Shown here in pieces: positions 12,148 through 23,625 of a stretch of 64,000 bases of DNA; positions within the stretch are counted from its first letter, which is position 1; each line of letters opens with the position of its first letter. This DNA comes from Mytilus californianus. Taxonomy: Eukaryota > Mollusca > Bivalvia > Mytilida > Mytilidae. The stretch lies in assembly GCF_021869535.1 (NCBI RefSeq), contig NW_026262735.1:434001-498000 (forward strand), read 5' to 3'. Both the position numbers and the translations under genes were made by a program. Below the pieces are notes generated by a model, which did no database searches, had not been told where the DNA came from, and worked only from the letters and a program-made list of their open reading frames with translations.

Positions 12148-13492
12148 GAGCACTTCTGTTTGCAATAGAAGCTGCTGTGAAGATAAGAAATAGCCAGACA
12201 GTGACAGAGACTAAGGCATACTGGATGCTCCCCTCTGCTGTCAACAAGGTGGAATACAAAAGTGTACAGGGCATAGACTTTACTTCAGCAAAAAAAAAAG
12301 AAGAGAAAACTAGACCAGGCTGAAGACTCACCAGTAACATCCGGTCCTAAACAGCGAAAGCTTCCAACAGTAAAAGAGCCATCGACACAAGATTTTGAAC
12401 AATTTCTTCTAAAGTTTAAGTCGCACAGGAACCAGGCCAGTTATTTTGTCACTTGTGCCTCAATTTGCTCACATGTACAGACCAAAGGTCCTTGACCGCA
12501 AATACCCTACTGTGTTGTCAGAACTTTATACTGAGGATTGTGGATCCCTTCAAAGTAATGAGCTCCTTAAGCAGTGTGAGGAGGTATTTCATACAATCAA
12601 AGTGACTGAGGAAGAAGCAAAGAACTGTGAACTTGCAACTCGTGACCAAGCGAAAGCAAAACAGTGGTTCAACTTTAGAATTGGCAGAATAACTGCTTCT
12701 CGTGTCAAGAGGGTGTGTAGGACTGCACTTGATAAACCATCAAAAAGTTTAATAAAAGACATTTGCTACCCAATTTCAAAGACATTTACCTCGAAGGCAA
12801 CTACATGGGGGTGTGACCATCAGAAAGATGCGAATGTTGACTATATTAACACCATGTCCAAGAATCACATTAACTTTCAGTGGCATGACAGTGGACTACT
12901 GATTAATCCAAAATATCCTTTCATGGGAGCTAGCCCAGATGGAAGAGTTTCATGTGACTGTTGTGATGATATTCTGGTGGAAATAAAGTGTCCCTATTGT
13001 CAGAGAACAGCAGAAATAAGTGATGAGGTAGACTGTCTTAAGATTACAGATGGAAGTTTACACTTGGACAAAGGACATGCTTATTTCTACCAGATTCAAT
13101 GTCAGCTTATGGTAGCCGAAGTGCAGTCTTGTGACTTTGTAGTGTGGACAGAGGCAGACTTTTACAAAGAAAGAATCACTATAGACAATATTTTCTGCAT
13201 AGAAATGGTTGAAAGGCGTTCACTTTTCTTTCAGAAGACTATTCTGCCAGAGTTGATTGGAAAGCAAAGGTCACCTCTTCAAGGGACATCCAACCAGCAA
13301 AGTTTGAGTAGCACAACAAGTGATGACGGTTTGATTATATGTACTTGCCAAACACCATATAATGAAGAAGTTGACGACGTAATTGGATGTGACAATGAGA
13401 ACTGTCCCTTTGTCTGGTTTCACTTTAAATGTGCAAAGATTAAACGCACCCCAAAAGGCAAGTGGTTCTGTAAGGAGTGCCGGAAAAAGTGA
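12148..13492 (+). pseudogene. YqaJ-type exonuclease with C-terminal PHD finger, frameshifted
   Basis: A good acceptor at 12146-12147 opens a frame encoding ALLFAIEAAVKIRNSQTVTE, then a Lys-rich linker and DFEQFLLKFKSHRNQ near 12390-12435. Homology then continues one frame over (PVILSLVPQFAHMYRPK) to the stop at 13492, so one frameshift near 12435 breaks the gene. The nuclease part shows WFNFRIGRITASRVKR, then GASPDGRVSC and ILVEIKCPYC. These are the conserved D and ExK residues of the YqaJ/lambda-exonuclease fold. The last ~55 residues form a PHD finger with C4HC3 spacing, starting at ICTCQTPYN and ending in WFCKEC. Proteins of this type are the second gene of ISL2EU DNA transposons, and the matching transposase lies on the opposite strand at 15918-17987. 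The nuclease is thought to help transposition, but its exact role is not shown here. Confidence 0.82.
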
Positions 13493-13528
13493 CATTTTTA
13501 GACTTTAAATATGTACAAAGATATATTT

Positions 13529-13705
13529 GTAGGACTCTAAAGTGCGATGGGGACGCTAAAACGCGATGGTCACGCTAAAGTGCGATGGCCTACGCTAAAG
13601 TGCGATGGTTTGATACGCTAAAGTGCGATGGTCTGCGCTATTTAATGGAACACGCTAAAGTCCGATGCCGCGATACGCTAAAGTGCGTTTTTCCGCGAAA
13701 GTGCG
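13529..13705 (+). repeat. Left subterminal array of ACGCTAAAGTGCGATGG
   Basis: About seven to nine copies of a 15-17 bp unit with variable spacers of 0-12 bp. They become degenerate towards the interior (CCGCGAAAGTGCG, TTCGCAAAAGT). Confidence 0.9.
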
Positions 13706-14737
13706 TTTGTTCGCAAAAGTATGGACGTTTGCAACGTTAAATAGCATTATGACGATACAAGCCGTTTGTACAAACAAAAATGGAATTGCCGCAGATGAAG
13801 GTTTTTTACTAGACAAGAAAAGAAAAACAAATGATCCCAACCCGGAACATTTTTGGTTGGTGCTAGAAGAGTTTGTATGCGGAGGAGTTATTTCCCAAAA
13901 TATCATCGACAGTAACAAAAATGCAAACCTATGATCCCGTCTGTGTGCTATTCATTTGGGATGTACAAGTACGCAGCCACGTTCGCTGTGTCGGTGGGGA
14001 AAAACGTGTTTTTGTCAGGAAACTGGTAAAAAAAATACTTCTCATAAACATAGAAACTGACGATAGTAAGGGGGAGGTGTATACCATAAAAGAGAGCGAA
14101 AACGGCAAAATACACGAAGTGTCAAAGTGTTAAATTCGTCCAAATTTAATTTAGAAACTCCTTCTATGTTTTAATCCCACATATTGTCATTTATTTACGT
14201 GAAATAAAAGCTACTTTTTACTTTCTAATTGAAGTATTTTATAAAATATTTTTTTAACAATATGGTTCGTCATGTCTGTGAAAGAGATGGATACTCGTCA
14301 ACAAGACAGTAACATAACGACCAGAGGTGTAGTATCATAATATGATTGCCAACGAGACAAGTCTCTATCCAAGGCTAAATGTCATTAATGTAATTAATTA
14401 TAGGTTACCGTATGGCTAGTCCCGCAGATCGTATTCTATAACGATTATATACAAAACAATAAGCAAAAAAACAAATAAGAAGATGTGGTGTAATTATCAA
14501 CGAAACAACTATCCACCAAAGACCAAATGTCGTTGATGTATGCACCTAATAACATTATGACCTTGAACGTGGAGCCTTGCCTCACGTCGCATAGCAAGCT
14601 ATATAGGACAACACATTGACTAGTGTAAAACAATCTAAAAGAGAAGGACAACGGCATGATTTATAGACAATACTATAGACGAAAAACTAATATGAACACA
14701 GCAAAAAACAAAAGCCATTGCCTGAACCCCATTCCCG

Positions 14738-14965
14738 TTTTACACCATCGCACTTTAGCGTGTTAAACCAACGCACTTTAGCGTGTCGTATACCATCACA
14801 TTTTAGCGTGTCATACCATCGCACTTTAGCGTGTCATCTAATCGCACTTAAAAATACAAACAACCATCGCACTTTAGCGTCTGACACCATTGCACTTTAG
14901 CGTAGACCATCGCACTTTAGCGTGACCATCGCACTTTAGAGTACCATCGCACTTTAGAGTCCTAC
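14738..14965 (-). repeat. Right subterminal array of CCATCGCACTTTAGCG
   Basis: About ten copies of the same unit in inverted orientation, with variable short spacers, ending at the right terminal repeat. Together with the left array they could form a long hairpin. Confidence 0.9.
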
Positions 14966-14971
14966 ATATTT

Positions 14972-15917
14972 ATTGTGAAAAATTACTTAGACAGTGAAAA
15001 AATGAAAAAAGAAAGAAAAAATGAACAAAAAATTGAGTTCATGTAGCTATATATATAGTAGCTCATTAAAAAAAAAAATAAGTACAAAATATTGTTGTAT
15101 TTCTTAAAATGAAATGACAATATAAATGATTAAACAACATATTTTCCACTGTTTTTTGTTGGTAGTTTTGTTATCAACCCATGCCCATTATCTGTACAAT
15201 TTTCACCTAGACAAAATAATAAGTGCACCTGCAAACATGTTTAACCCCTCCACATTCTATATGTGCCTGTCCTAAGTCAGGAGTCTAGTTCATAGGTTGT
15301 TGTTGGTTCATGTCTGTCATACATGTATGTGTTTCTCAAAAATTGTTTTGTTTTAAATTTTGTCATTAGTTTCTTTTAATTTAAATGTTTCATATTTTTC
15401 ATGTCAGAGCCCTTTATAGCCAACTATATGGTATGGGTTTTTCTCATTGTTGAAGACTTACAGTTGCCTATAATTGCTCACATCCACTTCATTTGAACTT
15501 TGGTGGATAATTGTCTCATTGGCAATCACGCCACATCTCCTTATGTTTTTCATATCACCATAGAAACATAAAATGATGAATAATTTATTTGAAGGCATAG
15601 ACATTATTTTATTGTACCAAGCATGTGCCCTCTTCAGGCAAGATACATAAACATCATAACACAATGATTACTATAAAACATGCATATTATGCACTAATGA
15701 AGATGCGGGGAAAAGAACTTTATTTTTATCGGCATTTCATGAATAAAAAAACCCAACATATTTGTAAAGAATATTTTAATACATAATAAAAACCGTTTCG
15801 CCCTATAAGGGCTCATCAGGTTGCCTTGCAGACAACGACGGTTTTTTTTTATATTATTCAGTTTTGTTATCAGTTATTTACAGGTAAATATACATTTTTC
15901 AGTTCTGAAAACACAAT
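14972..15917. other. 3' region of the transposase gene with dispersed repeat remnants
   Basis: It contains fragments of a common bivalve repeat, recognisable by TAAGTCAGGAGTCT near 15273-15286 and TTGTCTCATTGGCAATCA near 15510-15530. Near 15795-15830 there is a CCCTATAAGGGCTCATCAGG block. No gene seen. Confidence 0.45.
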
Positions 15918-17987
15918 TCAGTCAAACGGCACAACAAAGTCGCACAGATTTGTAAGGGCACAACATACAGTAGTTATTTTATCCATTGTTGGTACATTTT
16001 CAGACTGGCAATGCAAATAGTCAATTGGAATTGTACTCTGCAAAATAGTGTACTTGTTACGTACAAGACCTATTACCCTTTCTACATGAATTCTGGTGTG
16101 CGCAATTTTTCTTGTTGCTTCCAACTCTAATGGTGACAGTTGCTTCTTCCCTTTAGTGAAAGATGGGATTTTCACTTCAGCACACGATCAGCTAAAAATA
16201 TATCACCAGGCAAAAGTTTCTGTAGCATGCCACAGTCTTCAGTCAAATGTTTGTCAGAAACTCGACCGCCGTATCCATTGGAAAGATAAGATACTGCTCC
16301 TTGTGGAGTTATCCCTATCAGATATTTCACGGTATTGTGATGTTTATAATTACTCCAGGTTTCAGTTCGTGCTAAAAGGTTAGATGGTCTGTCGATAAAT
16401 ACCTCAAAGCAGTCAATAATTATTGAAACTTTTACCCCAAAGTATTTACGGAACTCCATAGGAATTGACGTCTGCAACTCTTCTCTTTCTGGCCACAAAA
16501 TTAAGCATTTCATGCGTATGTACATCACATGTATCATGTCCAAAAACACTTTTGATACACAACTAGGGGTTACTTTAAACCTATACCCTAAGTCCTGAAT
16601 TCCAAGGTTAAGTCTCAGTTTCATTAATACCAACACCAGCTTCTGAAATCTTGAGAGAGAACTTTTTGATGTCTGGCTTATATGTGGCTCAAGAAAAGTG
16701 AATAAGGACATACGTACAATGTATCGTAGTCCAGTGTAATGTTTAGCCTTTTCATCATTAGTAAATGTTTCAGGAGTTATATCACCTGTACCGGCATTCA
16801 GTTTCTCTTTCAATGACAGGTTTTCCTGCTTCAGTCTCTCAATTTCAAGTTCCTCTTCGGTTTTCACATTTTTTTCGATCGTTGCCATATAGCTGAAGGT
16901 ACATTTTCTTTTGCTAGAAATTGATACTTCAACACTACTATCTCCTTCAATATTTGGTTCATCAAGTTGTGTGGATTCTTGCAGAGGTAGGGCTTTTGCT
17001 GTCTGGGATTTATCTGCTTTTCATTTCTGGCTTGCTGTCTTACATACCGTTTCTTTGACGATTCGGATGATGATTCTGATGAATGTCCAAGACTAATTGA
17101 GGGAGCCCAGTCTGGATTTGTCTTATCGAACAGATCTGCCTTCAAGCCTGCAATAATACGATAACATATAAAACATGTTTACATCCTAATGTCATGCATG
17201 TGTACATAGTATACATTTAATATAAATTGATGATCTACATGTATTTGCTAGCATGTCTCACCTTCTCATATTAATATTAATGTACCGGTTATTAAGGAAA
17301 TCAATTTGAACACATGCTTACAACATAATATTCGAAAAGATGGATGTGAATATTTACCAAATTGCTATCCACCTTATGTCCACATAAAAATAAGTACTCT
17401 TGTATGACAGTCAATTCAATGTTGCATATATTTGCAGTCTGAAAAGCAGTTAATGCATTCCATCATTGAGAATCAAATGTGTAGATTTAGTATCACCAAG
17501 TTGCTTAAATGGATTTGATAATTAACCTGATTAAGAGTTTTGACAAGTTCAGGTGCTGATAAATGTATGCACTGTCATCAGGTCATTGTATGTATTCACC
17601 TGTTTCAACTTTCACCTGGTTTGATCACATGACATTGTGCACTGTTGTGTACTATTTCCAACAACAAAAAAATCAATACATGCAACTTCATGTTACACAC
17701 TATTTTATCAGCTGTTAAATCATAATTACAACAAAAATTAATGGAAAGGTATAATATTAAATATTATTTACCTGTAATGAAATGATCAGAACACACTTTG
17801 AAGTGACGTTTTGTTGGATCTGGGTCAAAGTTTGCTCTGTTGATGCGAGCTAGCCACACTCTTCTGCGTTCTATTGAAAGCTCTTCTGTCTGAATTTAAT
17901 TAGTTTAGGAATGTCAAAAAACTTTAAATCAGTATCTCCAGGCTTTGATCGATTTGAACAACCGTAAACAACACAAGTATTAACCAT
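15918..17987 (-). pseudogene. THAP-domain DDE transposase (ISL2EU/IS5-like), broken
   Basis: Exon 1 runs from the ATG at 17987 to a donor after 17772. It encodes a THAP zinc finger, with MVNTCVVYGCSNR at the start and RRVWLARINR...FKVCSDHF at the end. A frameshift lies between the two halves. Exon 2 starts at 17147 with matching phase and gives GLKADLFDKTNPDWAPSI, the end of THAP. Another frameshift lies near 17020. The catalytic part (16888 down to 15918) has a helix-turn-helix-type segment ([20 protein letters not shown]), then [12 protein letters not shown] and GDIFLADR with two acidic residues. [17 protein letters not shown] supplies the final Glu of DDE_Tnp_4-type transposases. About 40 bp appears missing after LADR, shifting the frame near 16175. 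A Glu/Lys-rich coiled-coil stretch lies near 16790-16880. The enzyme would cut and rejoin the transposon ends, but this copy cannot encode a working protein. Confidence 0.85.
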
Positions 17988-19365
17988 AGCTAACGGCAAA
18001 ATGTAAATATTTAATCCGATTATGTGTTACACCTTGATTCGCTCTGATTGCCCTACAAGATGGAGACGGGCGCTATGAATTGTGGGTAAAATCATCGATG
18101 GAAAACCATCTATACTTGTTGACGTCTTTGTTGATCTCGTGAAGTGTGTAAAAAGTCGTTAAGAATAGAAAGGGATCACAGAAACACAAAGTCACGCATT
18201 TATTTTGTCCAGCATCAAAGTCAAATTAAACCATTTATCTTGATAAGCATGTAGTCACGTTTAAAAACAACAATACGATGTGACCTAAAGTGTAACGTCT
18301 GATGCAAGTATTTTCGAAACAACTCTAGCTATATCCATGAATACGAGCAAAGGCCCGTCAACTGTTACAAAAACTTTTTGCAAATATGCTTTTTGTATAA
18401 ACATCGCCTTGTCTGTTAAGTTGTCTATCAACACACAGTGAGAGGTCATCCGGAGATGAAATGGCAGCAGTTTGAACCGTCCTGTATAACAGATAAAAGT
18501 GCAGAAGACTTCGTTATCAAACCAAGCAGAAGAAGAAGGGTTGGGATGGTATTGCACCAATTACATAGCACCGGGAAAACACGATGCGGCACACAATAGA
18601 TCTATCACAGACAACTCTCAAGACAACGGATATGTGAACTTTTTCTGCAAAATATATTTGCGATTCTAAAATATATTTATAACTATTTGACAGATTTCTT
18701 ATTATATATAAACCCATATTGTAACTTTTTCCTGAACTGTGGATTACAACTGTTATATTCCTAACTTGGTACAAATATTTTCTTATGTAGAAAATCGTGG
18801 ATTGAACCTGGTTTTATAAACATCTCGTCCATAGACGTTTTATTCTGCGACTTTCTGTCCGTCATTATACATTTAACACAGTGGCTGTATTAGAAACGAC
18901 AAAATTATTTACCTGTATGACTTCGTGAAACGTGCAATGGAACATTTTACCGTGCAAGGACTGTACAGCCAGTCAAGGTAAAACTCCCGTCATCACCGGT
19001 AACGTGTACACCCGTATCAATTTCGGTCTATACTTAAAGATTTATATGCAAGTGGTTTATTTACAATAAGAGGTCGCTGAAACTACGCCTGAGTGCAATG
19101 GCAAAAAATATTGTCGATGAATGTATGAAGAGTTGAACAGGCACCTAGGAAAAATCAAAACATAAAGTCCCTACATGCCAATCTAAACAACAAATACTAC
19201 CAACGACAAATTTATTGTACTTTTATTGTATACAACACAACACACTATTTACAATTAAGGACGCCCAACAGTAAGAGGGCAGTATAATTACAATCAATTT
19301 TGATTTTCAAGCTTTTCCCCATACCTTATAGTGGTAAATAGTGAAAAAAATGATCTGCCTCAGAC
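17988..19365. other. Upstream region of the transposase gene, no gene recognised
   Basis: Just upstream of the THAP start is a less AT-rich stretch (CTACAAGATGGAGACGGGCG, near 18052-18075) that could be promoter sequence; this is speculative. The outer transposon terminus was not identified. Confidence 0.35.
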
Positions 19366-19849
19366 TTAAAACCATACCCCAACTTTGAACTTAAATTTTG
19401 TAAAAGTTGTTCTTACTGATGTAGTGTACCTTATATGCGGACATAAGCCTTCAACAGTTGACATACAGTCACTCGTACTAACCAATTCACGATGCACATA
19501 TAGTTTCAGATTGCGTTTTGTTTGTAGCTTGCTGATGTTACGTGCAAGATAGTTATTAATCATCTTTTTTCCAAGTTCAGTGTTCAATACTGCTGACTTT
19601 GATAATTTTTTAGATCACATTATTTCATCTTCTTTTTTTAAATAGGAAATTGAGAATGGCATAGACTTCCGTCGCTTTTGTCTCGTGACTGCCTTGAAAT
19701 CATCTGGAGTGAAGCTGTACTTTTCCTCACAGATAACAATATGCTTCAAATTTTGGAAGTTTGTTAAAGAAAGGCTACTAATAACAACCTTAGCGATGTT
19801 TTCCATGTATTTATTTCCCGTTGAAGCTTTAAGTTTGAATTCTACTCAC
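19366..19849 (-). pseudogene. Unrecognised coding relic with one in-frame stop
   Basis: A single frame is open on both sides of one TGA at 19615-19617. Upstream of it the protein reads ENIAKVVISSLSLTN and FTPDDFKAVTRQKRRKS. Downstream it reads LNTELGKKMINNYLARN and then a Lys-rich stretch. Coding-like composition on both sides of the stop suggests a recently inactivated exon. I do not know the family. SINE and tandem repeats lie just beyond its 5' side. Confidence 0.4.
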
Positions 19850-20000
19850 CCTTCTCTTATTGCTTATTTATCCATAGTAAATGCAAAATATAATTTCATA
19901 TTCCATAGGGGTTCTATGTAAACTTTGATGACCTAGTTGGTGGCTATTTTGAATTTCCAATTGACTTCTTAAGTTCAACATTGATAGCTCTACTGTAGCT

Positions 20001-20242
20001 CCCCCCAAGGGTGACTGGGGAATAGAAGTATGGTCACCATTGGTCTTCCTCCGACCGGCAGTAAAACCCGTGCTAAAGTGGGGCGTCCGTTTGGCTGTGC
20101 GGGATGTACAAATTTGCATCCACGTCCGGTCAGAATGGGGACGTTAAATCCGATGCCTCGTGTAAAGAGAGTGCCAAGCTCTTTGCACGTTAAGAACCCT
20201 TGCAACAACTCTTTGAGGGGTCCGTAGGTGACCTGTTGCAAG
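20001..20242 (+). mobile_element. SINE-like copy lacking its 3' part
   Basis: It begins at the normal head (CCCCCCAAGGGTGACTGGGG) and stops after CCTGTTGCAAG, about 180 bp before the usual tail. The break coincides with the start of a tandem repeat (GCACTTTATTATG). Confidence 0.88.
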
Positions 20243-20750
20243 CACTTTATTATGTAAATCTATATAGCCACATAGTGAATGAGTTATTTTTTCATGTAAG
20301 GATGGATTGTATAATACAAATGATAGCAATATTGGAACATAATGACTAAAAAATTTTGTTCGCATCAATTTAGAGTGCCACCATGTCCTATTTTTATTCA
20401 AAATATTTAATCTTAAACAAATTTCAGTTATTTTAATACCTTTAACAATTTTTTTTGTCCGCATCAACCAAAACTGACCATATTAGCACTTTATTATGTA
20501 AATCTAGATAGCCGCATAGTAAATGAGTTATTTTTTCATGTAAGGATGGATTGTATAATACAAATGATAGCAATTTTGGAATATAATGACTAAAAAAATT
20601 TGTTCGCATCAATTTAGAATGCCAGCATGTCCTCTTTTTATTCAAAATAGTAAATCATAAACAAATTTCATGAGTTTACATACCTCAAACTGACTCGTTT
20701 AACAAAATTATTTGTCCACATCAACCAAAACTGACCATATTAGCACTTAC
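20243..20750. repeat. Direct repeat, two units of about 243 bp
   Basis: Both units start with GCACTTTATTATGTAAATCT and end with CAACCAAAACTGACCATATTA. They differ by small substitutions and indels. A third start (GCACTTAC) follows at 20751. Confidence 0.88.
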
Positions 20751-20764
20751 CCTACTGAAAATGT

Positions 20765-21000
20765 ACTTGGGATTCCAGTGGGATACCATTGGGAAAAAAA
20801 TCCAGTGGAATCCCACTGGAATGTTTTGGAGTGTCAGTGGAATCCCAATGGGAAGTTTATCCCGATGGGATCTCAGTGGCATTTCCACTGGTTTATTTCT
20901 ATATTTCCAGTGGAATTTTGTACTTTGTCATTCTAAATTATCCCACTGGAATTTGGACATGTGTATTTTATAGATATATAATTCCAGCGGGATATTGGAC
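20765..21000. repeat. Cluster of CCAGTGGGAT-type palindromic motifs
   Basis: About a dozen imperfect copies of ATTCCAGTGGGAT or its reverse complement ATCCCACTGGAAT lie within 240 bp, in both orientations. The motif is itself nearly palindromic. No protein explains it. Confidence 0.75.
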
Positions 21001-21341
21001 TTCTAGAATTTTCATTATACAAAATTTAGCTGATAATTAAATGATGATGGACCTTAAATATATACATATATACATTCCAGCAGTTATTTAGTGGAGTTAT
21101 TCAAGGCAGTTTATAAATTGTTTGAAAACCCTCAATATTTTAGAATATGTTAAATTTGTAATTTAAGGACTGCAAAAATTGGAAATGTCTAATTATTATG
21201 TGTCAACATTTATATATTCATATATCATGTTACATCATGTACATGTATTTACAAAATATAGAGTATTCAGAAAATAAATAATTAGTATTGAAGAAAAAGT
21301 TAATTTTTCCTTTAAAATTAAAGAGCACATTAATTTTGTAA

Positions 21342-21857
21342 TTAGTTATGTTCTGATGTATTTGGAGGAATACTAATAAATGATTCACTGTTGTAAATCT
21401 CCAGCAGAACACACTTTTTAAGACTTTTTTTGCTGAAATAACAATGTTTTCACCAAATCCTTCTAATTTTTCAATGTGTCTGCTAATAGTTTTATCCAAA
21501 TAAGCTTTCAATGTACAGTAGTTGTTTATTTGTCTTCTGATATCTTCCCCAAGATTGAATGGGACTGAGAAGCATTCTTGAATTATCACATTAATTTGGT
21601 TCTCATACTCCAAAAATAGTAAAATAATTCCTTTCTTGGTAACATTGTTGTGACTGAAGCAGCCAGCACTATCATTTCTTGTCTTTGCATCCTGGTAACC
21701 TTTTGAGTAGAATACAGTTCCACGGAACTGCAACCTACTAAATACTTTCACACCATTGTCCCTCATTTCTCTTGACAATAACAAGTAATGAGGACTTTGT
21801 GTAGGAAGGTTTGTTTTCTTTCCTAAACTTAAAATTTCCTTTGCTGTTTTGTCATCT
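21342..21857 (-). pseudogene. Exon of an uncharacterised protein, frameshifted near its end
   Basis: A TTTTGTAG acceptor precedes 21857. The frame encodes LSLGKKTNLPTQSPHYLLLS and continues through RLQFRGTVFYSKGYQ and ENQINVIIQECFSVPFNLGE. Near 21425 the reading moves one frame over to CVLLEIYNSESFISIPPNTS and ends at a stop at 21342. Residues such as CVLLE...FISIPPN at a C-terminus recur, from memory, in uncharacterised cnidarian and mollusc proteins of probable mobile-element origin. That recollection is not tested. One frameshift makes it a pseudogene unless it is a sequencing error. Confidence 0.5.
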
Positions 21858-22375
21858 CTACAAAAGAAAAAAATAAATATATATTAAGTTTGCTGCATGA
21901 ATTAAATACATTCTATGATCATGCATTCAGTATGTGTGCATATAAATGTTACATGACGTCCTATTACACTTTAATACATGCATAAACATGATAAATATAT
22001 ATTAATAAATTTTCTTTAAGAAGTATATATTTTAATGACACTATTGAAACTCCCTATTTTGACATACTTGTATTCGTACCAATTCTTTAAGTAAGAAAAA
22101 TTTAACATCAAACCTTATTGTCTATTTTTGTGAATCCTTATTGAATTTGAATAACAGTGAAAAAATAAATTTATCATTGTCAGAATATCATCGAAAAACA
22201 GCTTCATACTTAGAACAGTCATTAACAAAACGCAGACAACACTTGTATTTAAATAATTAACATGTATATAAAATTCCTGATGACTATCTGAATTAATACT
22301 ATAGTATCTATTTGAAGTGACTTATAGGTCCATTGGGCCGGGTGTAATTTAATTGAAATATTTCAATATTGTACG
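21858..22375. other. AT-rich, no gene recognised
   Basis: Probably intron upstream (on the - strand) of the exon at 21342-21857. Nothing else seen. Confidence 0.35.
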
Positions 22376-22653
22376 CTCCCCAAGGGTGACTGAGGAATAG
22401 AAATACGGTCACTACAGGTCTTCTTCCGACCGGCAGTAGAACCCTTGCCAAAGTGGGGCGTCCGTTTGGCTGTGCGGGATGTACAAGTACGCAACCACGT
22501 CCGGTCAGAATGGGGACGTTAAATCCGATGCCTCGTGTAAAGAGAGTGCCACGCTCTTTGCACGTTAAGAACAATTGCAACAACTCTTTGAGGGGTCCGT
22601 AGGTGACCTGTTGCAAAGCTAAATTTCTGTCCCTATCCAATATACCCTCATTT
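22376..22653 (+). mobile_element. SINE-like copy, 3' truncated
   Basis: Normal head, but it stops after TATACCCTCATTT, before the tail. It is a slightly different subtype, with GTACAAGTACGCAACCACG where most copies have GTACAAATTTGCAGCCACG. The copy at 63158 shares part of these changes. Confidence 0.85.
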
Positions 22654-22985
22654 ATGAGTATTGATATTAGTGCCAATGAGACAACTCTCCATCCAAGTCA
22701 CAATTTATAAAAGTAAACCATTATAGGTCAAAGTACGGTCTTCAACACGAAGCCTTGGCTCACACCGAACAGTAAACTATAAAGGACTCCAAAAATTACT
22801 AGTGTAAAACCATTCAAACGGGAAAACCAACGGTCTAATCTATATAAGAAACGAGAAACACTTTTGAACCACATCAACAAACGACAACTACTGAACATCA
22901 GATTCCTGACTAAGGACAGGTGCAAACAGTTGCAGCGGGTTTAAACGTTTGAATGGTACCAAACATTCACCCTTATCTGAAACAA
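22654..22985 (+). repeat. Bivalve dispersed repeat
   Basis: It contains GCCAATGAGACAACTCTCCA and the ACTAGTGTAAAACCATTCAA block. It ends with a CTGACTAAGGACAGGTGCAA part also seen near 58185-58205. Related text lies inside the element at 13529-14965. Confidence 0.6.
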
Positions 22986-23369
22986 TAGTGTAACATTGTA
23001 TTCATAATACCCATTTCAAACAATTTAGCTGAAAATGCAACCCCGGTTGTCGGAACATACCCGGTATCATATATATAGCGAGTATCCCCCGGGTAGATGT
23101 AGAATGGCCATTGGGGAAGTGTCACACAAAACAACCATTTCATGTATAGATTTACTTACCGCTTTGGTTGTTTAAAAAAGGTGTCCAAGTCACCCATCGG
23201 ATGGGGGAATCAGTATAAAAAGAAATCAGAGTATGTGTTTAATTAATTAAAATGATAAATTGCAATATTCAATACAATATAAGCAGATAACGCTATTTTT
23301 TTTTTTTTTTTCTGAAAAGGGGGGTGTACGCCCATTACGCCCTTACCTGGACCCGCCCCTGCGAAATGA

Positions 23370-23625
23370 TATATTTATTGGCAAAATGAAGCCATTTAAG
23401 TACCAAGCCACTTTGACATTTTGTTTTCATAACAAATATTTGATCTTATTGATATTTATTGTATAAATTTTAATTATAAGGTTGCTTCATATATAAAACT
23501 TCCAAGAAAAATAAAAAAAATATATTTTCAAATAAGTGTTTTCTTGTTCAAATAAAATAATCGCAAAACTGAATTGTGACTTTTTGTCTGACTTTTTGTC
23601 CTACATTCGATTTAACCTGGTTTTC
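23370..23625 (-). repeat. Dispersed repeat, inverted match to 5690-5960
   Basis: Homologous to copy C over about 250 bp, in opposite orientation. Two GTCACA-type units lie near its right end. Confidence 0.7.

Larger units (their letters stand above)
13529..14965. mobile_element. 1437-bp non-autonomous DNA transposon with subterminal repeat arrays
   Basis: The ends are perfect inverted repeats starting GTAGGACTCTAAAGTGCGAT. The flanks ATATTT at 13523-13528 and 14966-14971 are a 6-bp direct repeat, read as the target-site duplication. Inside each end lies an array of the same short motif in opposite orientation. The interior has only short open frames (13665-13934 and 13873-14133) with no recognised domain and no transposase. 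Part of the interior near 14260-14680 resembles the dispersed repeat at 22654-22985. The insertion lies 36 bp after the YqaJ stop codon. Superfamily is unknown; a 6-bp duplication argues against mariner (2 bp), Kolobok (TTAA) and hAT (8 bp). Confidence 0.82.
12148..17987. mobile_element. Decayed ISL2EU-type DNA transposon (two convergent genes)
   Basis: The YqaJ-PHD gene (+) and the THAP-DDE transposase gene (-) face each other tail to tail. This gene pair is known for ISL2EU-class transposons of the PIF/Harbinger-IS5-like group. The outer ends and terminal inverted repeats were not located, so coordinates cover only the coding part. Both genes carry frameshifts, and a 1437-bp element is inserted between them. 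The copy is inactive. Confidence 0.7.

Noticed and set aside
12446-12448. Start of the YqaJ gene at 12446
   Set aside because: The codon is TTG and homology continues upstream in another frame to a splice acceptor at 12147, so it marks a frameshift and not a start.
13529-14965. CRISPR-like reading of the CTAAAGTGCGATGG arrays
   Set aside because: Spacers are 0-12 bp and irregular, and the arrays are mirror images at the two ends of a transposon-like unit.
18285-18774. Open frames 18285-18560 and 18517-18774 on -
   Set aside because: No family signature, no splice context and ordinary length for AT-rich DNA.
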